Positions 1 through 7,602 of a DNA stretch of 22,874 nucleotides are shown here, piece by piece. Under the pieces are notes generated by a model that saw only the letters and a list, made by a program, of their open reading frames with translations, was not told the DNA's origin and did no database searches. Every line of letters begins with the position of its first letter. Within the stretch, counting starts at the first letter, position 1. The stretch covers positions 1 through 22,874 of the forward strand of contig JAHEZG010000020.1 of assembly GCA_023251195.1 (NCBI GenBank), read 5' to 3'. A program made the position numbers and the translations under genes. This DNA comes from Chitinophagaceae bacterium (GTDB lineage Bacteria > Bacteroidota > Bacteroidia > Chitinophagales > UBA10324).

Positions 1-2
1 CG

Positions 3-485
3 AATGAAGAAGCTAAGCGAAGAGTAAAAAACTGTGGAAGCACAATGATTTTTTCAGGGCCTATGCAGCCTGCTAGTTTAGGGGCAGGTATAGCTTCAGC
101 AGAAATTCATTTATCAAATGAAATTTATTCCTTGCAGGAACAATTGCAAAACAGGATCACTTATTTTCATGACCTTGCAAAAAAATTAAATCTACCATTA
201 ATCAGCGATTCAAATTCACCGATCAAATTCATCGGCGTTGGAAAACCAGGAGTTGGATATAGCATGGTTCGAAGATTAATGGATAAAGGATACTTTATAA
301 ATCTGAGTGTTTTCCCAAGTGTTTCGTATAACAATACAGGTTTAAGAATTCCGATTACTAATCATCACACTTTGGAAGATATTGAATCATTGCTCAATCA
401 TGTTGCACGCGAATTACCTTTAGCTTTATTGGAAGAACAGTCGAGCATCAAGCAAATTTATCAGGCATTCAGATTAGTCGGATAA
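3..485 (+). CDS. Alpha-oxoamine synthase family, C-terminal part (serine palmitoyltransferase- or cysteate acyltransferase-like), 5' end outside window
   Basis: The frame is open to the left edge, so this is the last 160 residues of a longer PLP enzyme of about 400 residues. It is not a gene starting at the ATG at 45. The segment matches the C-terminal small domain of alpha-oxoamine synthases (the KBL/BioF/SPT group of fold type I aminotransferases): the IFSGPMQPASLGAG stretch aligns with the segment after the catalytic lysine where family members have F-S/T-x-x-x-x-P-x, and GYFINLSVFPSVSYNNTGLRI is the usual end-of-fold strand pair followed by a terminal helix. The PLP-binding lysine lies upstream and is not visible. 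The next gene, 99 bp downstream on the same strand, looks like a 3-ketosphinganine reductase. That favours serine palmitoyltransferase (serine + acyl donor to 3-ketosphinganine) or its sulfonolipid counterpart that uses cysteate. BioF or Kbl are less likely by context. Confidence 0.75.
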   Translation, partial: NEEAKRRVKNCGSTMIFSGPMQPASLGAGIASAEIHLSNEIYSLQEQLQNRITYFHDLAKKLNLPLISDSNSPIKFIGVGKPGVGYSMVRRLMDKGYFINLSVFPSVSYNNTGLRIPITNHHTLEDIESLLNHVARELPLALLEEQSSIKQIYQAFRLVG

Positions 486-584
486 TGCATTTTTTAAGAA
501 TGGCTGTTTTAGTTTTAAACTTCTGTTTTTAACTCATAGAAAATTGACCATTACAATTTTGTTTTCACAATAAATAAATTCTTG

Positions 585-1427
585 ATGAAAAAAAATTCAG
601 CACAAAACAAAGTAGTTGTTATATCAGGTGGTTCGAGTGGAATTGGATTTGCAACAGCCGATACCCTGTTAAGTCGTGGTGCTACCGTTTGCTTAATTGC
701 AAGGGACGAAATCAAATTGAAAAATGCGGTTGAAATTTTAAGGCAAAAGCATCAGGAGGCTTCGGTCTATTTTTATGCATGTGATGTAAGTAATCATGAT
801 CAATTAAAAATTACAGTTGAAAAAATTATTGAAGACAACAACCAAATTGACTGGGTAATTAATAATGCAGGAATTGGCGAAACAGGCAGGTTTGAATCGC
901 AACCTATTTTGGTTATGCAGAATGTGATGAATATAAATTACTGGGGTTCGGTTTATTTAACTTTACTTACAATGCCTTATCTGAAAAAATCAAATGGTGC
1001 TGCCATTGCGTTCGTAAGCAGTATTGCCGGTTATGTTGGACTATTCGGATACACGCATTATGTGCCTTCAAAATTTGCCGTAACAGGTTTGGCTGAATGT
1101 TTAAGAATGGAATTTAAAGATTATGGAATTCCAGTAACAATTGTGTATCCACCTGATACGGATACACCAATGCATGAACGGGAAAAACAAAACACTTTAC
1201 CGGAGTGTACTGCATTAAGTGCGAATGCGAAAGTTGTTTCAGCAGATTCAGTTGCTAATAAATTAATTGATGGAATAGAGAAAGGAAAATATGAAGTCTA
1301 TTGCAATGGAGAAAGCAAAACAATCAGAATTCTCAGAGGCTTAATGCCCAAAGTATTTTTCAGTTCTGTTGATGGAATTGTAAGTAAAAGCAGAAAGAAA
1401 CAATTGGCTGCAGTCGGTAAATCATAA
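585..1427 (+). CDS. Short-chain dehydrogenase, 3-ketosphinganine (3-dehydrosphinganine) reductase-like (KDSR/FVT1/Tsc10 type)
   Basis: 280-residue classical SDR. The NAD(P) glycine motif is GGSSGIG at residues 15-21, the NNAG motif at 93-96, the catalytic serine at about 145-146, and the Y-x-x-x-K pair at Y159/K163. The specific clue is YPPDTDTP at 188-195. This is the signature I associate with the eukaryotic KDSR/FVT1/Tsc10 reductases, which reduce 3-ketosphinganine to sphinganine with NADPH. The SKFAVTGLAECLRMEF segment is also KDSR-like. It follows an alpha-oxoamine synthase on the same strand, which supports a role in the second step of sphingoid or capnoid base synthesis. I start at ATG 585; the TTG directly before it (582) would add one residue. 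The C-terminus has a hydrophobic-basic stretch (residues 246-276), perhaps a membrane-association segment. A generic SDR is the alternative. Confidence 0.82.
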   Translation: MKKNSAQNKVVVISGGSSGIGFATADTLLSRGATVCLIARDEIKLKNAVEILRQKHQEASVYFYACDVSNHDQLKITVEKIIEDNNQIDWVINNAGIGETGRFESQPILVMQNVMNINYWGSVYLTLLTMPYLKKSNGAAIAFVSSIAGYVGLFGYTHYVPSKFAVTGLAECLRMEFKDYGIPVTIVYPPDTDTPMHEREKQNTLPECTALSANAKVVSADSVANKLIDGIEKGKYEVYCNGESKTIRILRGLMPKVFFSSVDGIVSKSRKKQLAAVGKS

Positions 1428-1473
1428 ATTGATTTCCACAAAAAATATTTCTGAAATTTTTCTGACTAAGCAT

Positions 1474-1514
1474 AAAAAAACGCTCAATGAATTTATTCAT
1501 TGAGCGTTTTTTTT
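1474..1514. terminator. Bidirectional intrinsic terminator, 19-bp perfect hairpin
   Basis: Positions 1474-1492 and 1495-1513 are perfect inverted repeats around a 2-nt centre. The core is ACGCTCAATGAAT, preceded by seven A and followed by eight T. It lies between the convergent ends of the SDR (1427) and the peroxidase (1526), and the flanking A/T runs let it work in both directions. Confidence 0.92.
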
Positions 1515-1525
1515 AGTTTATTAAT

Positions 1526-2356
1526 TTAATTTATTAATGCATATTTTATCGTTTGCTGTGCATCGTTTGTTATTGCCTTTATAAAATAAATTCCTGTTGA
1601 AAGTTGTGAAGCGTTAAAACTAATTTGTTGATTTGAAAACGCATTGCCAGAATATATTGTACTGATTAACTTACCATCAACAGAATAAATAGCAATGCTG
1701 ATTTTTTTTACATCACGATTATTTATTGTCAAACTGATAATCGAATTATCAGATTTTGAAAGCTGAATCAGGTTATTTAAATCAGAAGATACTGAATGAA
1801 CCGATGCAGTAACTGAAGGAGACATAATCCAATTTGTAATTGCAGTATCCAATGGGCTGGTAGGGCTTAAATAATGCGCCACCCAATGACCTGCTTCATC
1901 AATTAAAAATTTATTGAAATTCCACGCTACATGCGCATCAGCAACTCCGTTTAAATCTGCGCGCTGTAACCATTTATATACCGGTGCTGTATCAGCAGAA
2001 ATAGTTGCCACTTTCGACATCATTTGAAATGTGACACCATAACCACCACAAAACTGATTAATTACTGAATCGCTGTGCGGTTCCTGCCCACCAAAATCAT
2101 TACAGGGGAAACCAACAATTTCAAAATTATACTGATGATATTGCTGGTACAATAATTCAAGATCAGCATACTGTGGGGTGTAGGCACACTGACTTGCCGT
2201 ATTTACCACCATTACTTTTTTTCCCCAGTATTGCGACATGCTGATGGTATCACCCAATATAGTAGCCGCAGAATAATTGTGGAATGTAATTGTACTTTGC
2301 GAAAAAGCATTTAAACTAAAAAGAGTAAATGCAATTATGGTAAAAAGTTTATTCAT
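1526..2356 (-). CDS. Secreted glutathione peroxidase-family protein with T9SS type A sorting domain
   Basis: 276 residues. A signal peptide spans residues 1-20 (ending NAFSQ), the peroxidase domain about 23-180, and a T9SS C-terminal domain about 200-276 (VDGKLIS... STGIYFIKA). The Gpx fold is clear. The peroxidatic cysteine is C57 in NTASQCAYTPQY. FPCNDFGGQEP holds C85 and the tetrad glutamine Q91, and WNFNKFLID holds W145/N146. C103 in NQFCGGYGVTF is placed like the resolving cysteine of thioredoxin-dependent, non-selenium Gpx enzymes. All catalytic positions are present and cysteine replaces selenocysteine. It should reduce H2O2 or lipid hydroperoxides. Most family members are cytoplasmic or simple periplasmic proteins of about 160-185 residues, so the T9SS tail, which predicts release or attachment at the cell surface, is the unusual part. 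It is a single gene, convergent with the SDR. Confidence 0.93.
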   Translation of the reverse strand: MNKLFTIIAFTLFSLNAFSQSTITFHNYSAATILGDTISMSQYWGKKVMVVNTASQCAYTPQYADLELLYQQYHQYNFEIVGFPCNDFGGQEPHSDSVINQFCGGYGVTFQMMSKVATISADTAPVYKWLQRADLNGVADAHVAWNFNKFLIDEAGHWVAHYLSPTSPLDTAITNWIMSPSVTASVHSVSSDLNNLIQLSKSDNSIISLTINNRDVKKISIAIYSVDGKLISTIYSGNAFSNQQISFNASQLSTGIYFIKAITNDAQQTIKYALIN

Positions 2357-2439
2357 GATTTTTTAAAATTTATGCCGTAAACATATACCATTTACATTGT
2401 AGCGTTTGATTTTATATTCACGCGTAAATAATTTAAGTA

Positions 2440-2913
2440 TTGAAGCAATCCATCCCATTGGTTTTCATTTTTTATTCTGTGCTGTTTTTAAACAGTGCCT
2501 GCACTCATTCCAGAAAAATGAAAAAAACTGTTTCGCATCCTGTTGTTTCAACTGAATCAGTTGATGCTTCGCCTAACTCATGCAAAGTGGTTGCAACTGT
2601 TACCAAAATTTTTGCACCTGATACAACACAAAAAAATTCGCCTTGTGCAAAATTGCCATGCACAGCAATGCTGAAAATAAAAGAGCTTAAAAATTGCGGA
2701 GCAGGAGCATCCGGAATGATTGATTTAACATCGGAGGTTGAAGTTAATTTTGCTTTTACACTTGCTCCATCAGACCCTGCAAATCAAAAAAGCACCACTC
2801 CCCTTCCGGGATTAAAAACCGGCGATTCTATTCTTGCTTCGATTTTTATTTTTCCGGCACCGGGCGATAAAATTCACTATACAATTTATTCCTATCAACT
2901 AATCAAAAATTAA
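2440..2913 (+). CDS. Small cysteine-containing lipoprotein of unknown function, TTG start
   Basis: 157 residues. The frame closes at a TAA 6 bp upstream of TTG 2440, and the next ATG (2518) would remove the signal sequence, so TTG is the likely start. Residues 2-20 form a lipoprotein signal, with lipobox FLNSAC and the lipidated cysteine at C21. The mature protein has several more cysteines (NSCKV, SPC, LPC, KNCG), a beta-rich body and the segment PLPGLKTGDSILASI, which looks like a small beta-barrel or OB-like fold. I do not recognise the family. It lies 44 bp before the large BNR protein on the same strand and may be co-transcribed with it. Confidence 0.78.
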   Translation: MKQSIPLVFIFYSVLFLNSACTHSRKMKKTVSHPVVSTESVDASPNSCKVVATVTKIFAPDTTQKNSPCAKLPCTAMLKIKELKNCGAGASGMIDLTSEVEVNFAFTLAPSDPANQKSTTPLPGLKTGDSILASIFIFPAPGDKIHYTIYSYQLIKN

Positions 2914-2957
2914 TTGCGCGTTCCTGATAAATTTGTTTTCCCGAAAAAAAATTTTCT

Positions 2958-5744
2958 ATGAATAAAATTCTTTTTAAAAGTCTGATTGTGATTTCTGCCT
3001 GCTGGTTTTCATTTCATTTCAATGAAAATAAAATTGGTACTCGACACGAAACGCAAAGCGAAGCGATGGAAATGAATGACGAGGAAGGTGGTTATTATAA
3101 ATGGGAGTTACAACGGCTCGCCGACCCTTTAACCGGAAAAATCCCTGAACACATGCGCGCAAAAGAATTAGCATTTTCTGCCAAGCTACCCAACGATTTA
3201 AATTTAAGAAACTCAACTTTTGTAAATCGCGGCCCGTGGAATGTGGGCGGGCGAACAAGGGCTTTTGCAATGGATGTAAATGACACTTCCATTTTAATAG
3301 CCGGCTCTACCTCAGGAGACATATGGCGCTCTGCCGATGCAGGAAATACATGGAACATTGTTTCACCGGATGCAACACCATTGGGAATAACCTGCATTGT
3401 TCAGGATAAAAGAGTTGGGCATACAAACACATGGTATGCAGGTACCGGTGAAGGATATGGCACAAGTGCTAGTGGCGGAGGTTCTTTTTATTTGGGAGAT
3501 GGTGTAATGAAATCAACTGACAATGGTTTATCGTGGACAAAGCTTGCTTCTACCTCATCGGTAAACACAACCGGTTTTGATAAAGAGTTTGATATTGTGT
3601 GGAGCATGGCAATGGATTACAGCAATGTAACAGACGATGAAGTTTATGCTTCTACTTACGGAAGAATATATCGCTCCATAGATGGCGGTAATACATGGGC
3701 CATAGCATTGAATGGTGAAAACACCAGCGGCAGTGTTGCTGCCTACTTTACAACAGTAGAAGTTACAACTACCGGAATTGTTTATGCAACAGTCAGCAGC
3801 GATGGTGTAAACGGTGGCATATGGCGATCAATAGATGGAATTGCATTTGTTAATATTTTGCCCGATAGTTTTCCTGTAACCTATAATCGTATTGTTATGG
3901 GAATAAATCCACAGAACGAAAACGAAATTTATTTCTCGGCAAACACTCCCGGTGCCGGAACACCCGATACCAATTTTCAAGGTGATGTGGAATGGAATTC
4001 ATTGTATAAATACACTTACTTATCAGGCGATGGAAGTGATACTGGTGGTGTGTGGCAGGATTTATCAATGAACCTGCCGACCAATGGCGGCATGTTTGAT
4101 AAATACATGTGCCAGGGATCATACGATATGGTAGTGAAAGTAAAACCTGATGATTCAAACACCGTTTTTCTTGGTGGCACAAATATTTACAGGTCTACAA
4201 CAGCATTTGCCGATCCGAATCATACCCGGTTTATTGGTGGTTATAAAGAAGGCGCCACACTGCCGCAAGTGAAGGGATATGAAAATCACCATCCCGATCA
4301 GCATGTTTTATTTTTTCATCCCGACAATGCCAACATTTTGTTTTCAGCCAACGATGGAGGAATTTTTAAAACAACTGATTGCATGGAAGATACTGTTCAA
4401 TGGTCCACTTTCAATCATGGCTATCTGACCTCTATGTTTTATGCTGCGGCCATTGACAATGCAACTGCCAACGACCCAATCATTATTGCAGGCGCACAGG
4501 ATAATGGTAGTTGGTTTACCAATTCAATTAATCCAACCACTCCATGGGTTACACCGCGTGGGGGCGATGGTTCTTATTGTGCCATTGCTGATAATAAAAC
4601 CACTTTCTATTTCAGCATTCAGAATGGAAAGATGATGAAAACAAAACTCAATACTTTAAACGGAACAGTTGATTCCTTTGCCCGAATTGATCCTCTTCCG
4701 AAACAAGATTACCTGTTTATCAATCCGTTTATAATTGATCCGGTTGATAATAATAAAATGTACCTTGCCGGAGGTTCGCGCCTGTACCGCAACAATGATT
4801 TAGCCGGAATTCCGTATGCAAGCAATTGGGATAGTATCACCACCAACTGGATGTATTTTCCCGACACTGTTGTATCGCCTGTTCAAATATCAGCGCTTGC
4901 CTGCTCCACTACTCCTGCTCATACATTGTATTACGGAACCACTAAAAAGAATGTATATAAAGTAGTAAACGCCAATACCGGAAACCCCACGCGTACTACC
5001 ATTACATCAACCACTTCCACCGCATTATTTAATCCGAACGGATATGTCAATTGCATTGCTGTTGATCCGCACGATGCCAACAAATTATTTGTGGTGTTTT
5101 CAAACTACAATGTTTACAGCTTGTATTATTCCGATGATGGTGGTGCCAGCTGGAAAAAAACAGCCGGGAATTTAGAAGCATTTATATCGGGCAGCGGCAA
5201 CGGACCATCATTGCGATGGGCAAGTTTCCTTCACCTGGCTGATGGCAACACTGCGTATCTTGTAGCAACCAGCATTGGATTATTTGCTACCGATAAATTG
5301 CAAAGCGACAGTACCGTTTGGGTAAAGCAAGCCACCAATACTATTGGTAATTCGGTTTGCGATATGATAGTAACCCGCGAATCAGATGGGTTGGTGGTTG
5401 TGGTTACACATTCGCGTGGTATTTTTTCTGCCAACCTTACCAGCATTAATGATATAGCCACAATAAAAAATATACAAACAGAAACAGCAACAGTTAATCT
5501 GTATCCGAATCCCACTTCATTACAAAGTGTTTTACAAATTCAGGTAAAACAAAGTGTGAATGCAAAAATTGAACTGTTTGATCTAGCAGGAAGAAAAATA
5601 CAAACCGTTTTTTTCGGAACACTTTTAACCGGAGAAAATAAATTTCTGCTGCATGTGCAATCGCTTCCATCGGGCATGTACTTGTGTAAAATCAGCACTG
5701 AATATTTTGAAAAAGTTATTCCGGTGACCGTTGTGAGAGACTAA
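2958..5744 (+). CDS. T9SS type A secreted BNR/Asp-box (VPS10/sialidase-like) beta-propeller protein
   Basis: 928 residues. There is a short hydrophobic N-terminus (residues 1-20), a linker, then GPWNVGGRTRA (about 91-101), which opens a family of BNR-propeller exoproteins common in Bacteroidota. Asp-box motifs (S-x-D-x-G-x-T/S-W) occur at about 122-134 (SADAGNTW), 183-195 (STDNGLSW), 240-248 (SIDGGNTW) and 725-732 (SDDGGASW), so the body is probably one or two seven- to ten-bladed propellers. The C-terminus from about 845 (LYPNPTS ... PSGMYLCKIS) is a T9SS type A sorting domain. Substrate and activity cannot be read from sequence. Asp-boxes are structural and the catalytic residues of sialidases are not evident, so 'glycosyl hydrolase' would be an over-call. 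It ends 25 bp before a strong hairpin terminator. Confidence 0.9.
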   Translation: MNKILFKSLIVISACWFSFHFNENKIGTRHETQSEAMEMNDEEGGYYKWELQRLADPLTGKIPEHMRAKELAFSAKLPNDLNLRNSTFVNRGPWNVGGRTRAFAMDVNDTSILIAGSTSGDIWRSADAGNTWNIVSPDATPLGITCIVQDKRVGHTNTWYAGTGEGYGTSASGGGSFYLGDGVMKSTDNGLSWTKLASTSSVNTTGFDKEFDIVWSMAMDYSNVTDDEVYASTYGRIYRSIDGGNTWAIALNGENTSGSVAAYFTTVEVTTTGIVYATVSSDGVNGGIWRSIDGIAFVNILPDSFPVTYNRIVMGINPQNENEIYFSANTPGAGTPDTNFQGDVEWNSLYKYTYLSGDGSDTGGVWQDLSMNLPTNGGMFDKYMCQGSYDMVVKVKPDDSNTVFLGGTNIYRSTTAFADPNHTRFIGGYKEGATLPQVKGYENHHPDQHVLFFHPDNANILFSANDGGIFKTTDCMEDTVQWSTFNHGYLTSMFYAAAIDNATANDPIIIAGAQDNGSWFTNSINPTTPWVTPRGGDGSYCAIADNKTTFYFSIQNGKMMKTKLNTLNGTVDSFARIDPLPKQDYLFINPFIIDPVDNNKMYLAGGSRLYRNNDLAGIPYASNWDSITTNWMYFPDTVVSPVQISALACSTTPAHTLYYGTTKKNVYKVVNANTGNPTRTTITSTTSTALFNPNGYVNCIAVDPHDANKLFVVFSNYNVYSLYYSDDGGASWKKTAGNLEAFISGSGNGPSLRWASFLHLADGNTAYLVATSIGLFATDKLQSDSTVWVKQATNTIGNSVCDMIVTRESDGLVVVVTHSRGIFSANLTSINDIATIKNIQTETATVNLYPNPTSLQSVLQIQVKQSVNAKIELFDLAGRKIQTVFFGTLLTGENKFLLHVQSLPSGMYLCKISTEYFEKVIPVTVVRD

Positions 5745-5769
5745 AGACATAAAACAATTTTTTAAAATT

Positions 5770-5804
5770 AAAATGCCCGCTGAAAAACAGCGGGCATTTT
5801 TTTT
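5770..5804. terminator. Intrinsic terminator of the BNR gene (copy 1)
   Basis: Stem AAAATGCCCGCTG (5770-5782) pairs with CAGCGGGCATTTT (5788-5800) around a 5-nt A loop, followed by a T run to 5804. It lies 25 bp after the stop codon at 5744. The A run on its other side would make it work on the minus strand too. Confidence 0.92.
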
Positions 5805-5822
5805 ATTATCACTCATTAAGAT

Positions 5823-5867
5823 TTAAATCAGATTCACTTTTTTCGGCACTGTGTTATTATGGTTTTT
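5823..5867 (-). pseudogene. 3' fragment of the outer-membrane barrel gene at 7959-8654
   Basis: Reading the minus strand, these 45 bases encode the last 14 residues and stop of the barrel protein (KNHNNTVPKKVNLI). The only change from the intact copy is a synonymous ACA for ACG. The match stops at 5867, where the REP sequence begins. It is a leftover or duplicated gene end with no start, not a functional gene. Confidence 0.85.
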
Positions 5868-5870
5868 CCG

Positions 5871-5922
5871 CCCCCGCCGTGTCTCTCCCCGAGGTGCCCT
5901 GAGCTTTGCAAGGACACGGTGG
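5871..5922 (+). repeat. REP sequence, left copy (imperfect hairpin)
   Basis: A 52-nt GC-rich block in an AT-rich setting. Its ends CCGCCGTGTC (5874-5883) and GACACGGTGG (5913-5922) pair as a 10-bp stem with one G-T wobble. It matches the reverse complement of 6568-6619 at 45 of 52 positions without gaps. The pair flanks a Y1 transposase gene in opposite orientation, as REP/BIME units flank RAYT genes. Confidence 0.9.
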
Positions 5923-5965
5923 TATATTTTGCCAGCGCCATTAATTTTATCCCGCGCATTTTTTC

Positions 5966-6565
5966 ATGAGTGTTAAATCACCCCACACTGAATTTCAGTC
6001 GTTCTACTTCTGCACCTTCACCTGTACCAGATGGATGAATCTGATTTCGATGTCCAATGCATACGAAAAAGTATATCAGTTCTTCGAACTCATGAACAAA
6101 AAGAAAAACTACATCACAGTGTTTGTGGTTATGCCCAATCATGTTCACTTCATTATTTATCTCAACGAAGAAAAAAAACTCAACACCATTATCGGAAACG
6201 GAAAAAGATTCCTGAGTTATGAAGTTGTCGAGCGACTAAAAAAGAAAAATGATTTGAAAACACTTTCCATACTTCAGGCTGAAGTCACCGCTTCTGACCG
6301 GAAACGAGGCAAACTTCACCAGCCGTTCAAACACTCATTTGATGCAAAAAAAATTCTGAACAAAGAAATGATGCTCAAAAAATTGCGCTACATTCACCAC
6401 AATCCTGTAAGTAAAAAGTGGAATCTTGTTGGCGATTATCTGCACTACCTGCATTCAAGTGCATTGTTTTACGAGCAGGGCATCAATAAATTTGAATGGC
6501 TGAAAAACTTTTATGATGTACTCGATGGAAAATACGAAAAGCAAACCAAGGCGTCTGAGCAATAA
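5966..6565 (+). CDS. REP-associated tyrosine transposase (RAYT, Y1/IS200-like HUH family)
   Basis: 199 residues. The HUH metal-binding motif is H59-V-H61 inside VVMPNHVHFIIYL. A following GNGKRFLSYEVVERL helix carries Y85, the most likely nucleophile by position, and the conserved segment is LRYIHHNPVSKKWNLV ... YLHSSA (about 140-166). These are the hallmarks of the Y1 transposase domain in the RAYT branch found in Bacteroidota. RAYT proteins nick single-stranded REP hairpins and are thought to spread REP sequences as domesticated single-copy enzymes. The gene sits between two inverted REP copies, the right one starting 2 nt after its stop codon. The reading frame is complete with all key motifs, so it may be active. 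Its base composition is like its neighbours apart from the REP ends. Confidence 0.93.
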   Translation: MSVKSPHTEFQSFYFCTFTCTRWMNLISMSNAYEKVYQFFELMNKKKNYITVFVVMPNHVHFIIYLNEEKKLNTIIGNGKRFLSYEVVERLKKKNDLKTLSILQAEVTASDRKRGKLHQPFKHSFDAKKILNKEMMLKKLRYIHHNPVSKKWNLVGDYLHYLHSSALFYEQGINKFEWLKNFYDVLDGKYEKQTKASEQ

Positions 6566-6567
6566 AG

Positions 6568-6619
6568 CCACCGTGTCCTCGCACCGCGCCGGGCACTTCG
6601 GAGAGAGACACGGCGGGGG
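6568..6619 (-). repeat. REP sequence, right copy (inverted relative to the left copy)
   Basis: 52 nt. CCACCGTGTC (6568-6577) and GACACGGCGG (6607-6616) pair as a 10-bp stem with one wobble. The reverse complement differs from the left REP at only 7 positions, mostly in the loop. It begins 2 nt after the transposase stop codon, so it may also act as that gene's transcript end. Confidence 0.9.
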
Positions 6620-6657
6620 AGTAATGAATTGATTAAATTTTTCATTTGTTTATGATT

Positions 6658-7602
6658 TTATTTAATTACAATTATTTTTTCGTGAATTGTAGTTTGATTT
6701 GTTTTGATAATTAAAAAATAAAGTCCACTCGAAAAATTATCAGTATCAATATAATCTGTTATCTGTTTTTCTATTTTAGAATAAATTAATTCTCCGGATA
6801 TATTAAAAATCCGAGTTAATTCAAGAGGTGATTCTAACGAAGAAATAAATAAATTGCCCTCGGGAGTATTAAAAACCATAACCGAACTATTCGTTACTGA
6901 CTGAATTCCATTTGAAATTGAATCGCTGACACTAACTCTGATATCATCAATATAAGAATACCCAAAAGGCTGAATAAGGCTATTATAATTAAAATTTATT
7001 GTATCGGTATTTACATCATTTTTAAAATTACCAATTGTAATATATTTCTCACCTCCCGAAGCTATAAATGAATCCTTTACTAATATCCAAGAATTAAAAA
7101 TGTCGATTGGATTTGAAAAAGAGTTGTTAGAAACTTGAGGGTTATAAGGCAAGTAAAGAAAATTAGAAGAGGAAATTGCAGTATCAGAAAAAAAGGCTCC
7201 AATATCATTAGAAGAATATGGACTGCTATCAGGAATACAAACATAAAACGAAACAAAATATTTCTGCCCTGCAATTAATGTATCCAATAATTCTGATTGT
7301 ATATATTCTCTATCATTTGCTCCTATAAACGCAGTTATAATTCCAACATAGCCGACACCTGTTTTTGCAGTTTGATAGCCATATAAATTTAAAGGAACTT
7401 TAAAATCGCTATATGGAAGAATTGATTGCATGTGAGAATTAAAATAATCAGGAGAATATCCAGTTGGATTATGCCAAAATTTTACTGAATCAATATCTAT
7501 ATAACAGCTAATAGTATCCTCAAAACTCGGATTAGGCACTAAGTTTTGCGCACCAACAAAAACAGGGAGAAGAAAAAAGAAGAGAAGGAGTTTTTTATTC
7601 AT
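6658..7602 (-). CDS. T9SS type A secreted protein with N-terminal 'NPSFE' jelly-roll-like domain
   Basis: 314 residues. The signal peptide is 1-18 (ending VFVGAQ). LVPNPSFEDT (about 21-30) opens a beta-sandwich domain of a type often seen in Bacteroidota surface proteins, which resembles carbohydrate-binding modules and typically ends in a Y-x-D-D-I-x-V strand (here SYIDDIRVSV, about 217). The last 75 residues (ISGELIYSK ... SSGLYFLIIK) are a T9SS sorting domain, although the usual YPNP motif is weak (FNTPEGNLF). No enzymatic motif is visible, so an adhesin or carbohydrate-binding role is the most that can be inferred. The gene lies inside the 2-kb segment between the two 104-bp repeats, together with the RAYT unit, and is more AT-rich than the flanking genes. 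Confidence 0.85.
   Translation of the reverse strand: MNKKLLLFFFLLPVFVGAQNLVPNPSFEDTISCYIDIDSVKFWHNPTGYSPDYFNSHMQSILPYSDFKVPLNLYGYQTAKTGVGYVGIITAFIGANDREYIQSELLDTLIAGQKYFVSFYVCIPDSSPYSSNDIGAFFSDTAISSSNFLYLPYNPQVSNNSFSNPIDIFNSWILVKDSFIASGGEKYITIGNFKNDVNTDTINFNYNSLIQPFGYSYIDDIRVSVSDSISNGIQSVTNSSVMVFNTPEGNLFISSLESPLELTRIFNISGELIYSKIEKQITDYIDTDNFSSGLYFLIIKTNQTTIHEKIIVIK

Larger units (their letters stand above)
5764..5867. repeat. Direct repeat copy 1 (104 bp) bracketing the RAYT segment
   Basis: This 104-bp stretch recurs at 7899-8003 (105 bp) with only two differences: a one-base insertion in the hairpin loop (AAAAA versus AAAATA) and one substitution (5850 T; C in copy 2). It holds a terminator hairpin and the last 14 codons plus stop of the outer-membrane barrel gene at 7959. 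Identity ends exactly where the left REP begins. Confidence 0.95.

Noticed and set aside
3019..5816. Several minus-strand and alternate-frame openings of 60-100 codons within and just past the BNR gene
   Set aside because: They lie opposite a well-supported 928-residue coding region, or across its terminator, and show no motif.
5966..6619. Full IS200/IS605 insertion sequence
   Set aside because: The transposase carries RAYT-type features and is flanked by inverted REPs, not by IS200/IS605 end hairpins, and there is no tnpB. RAYT is the better call.
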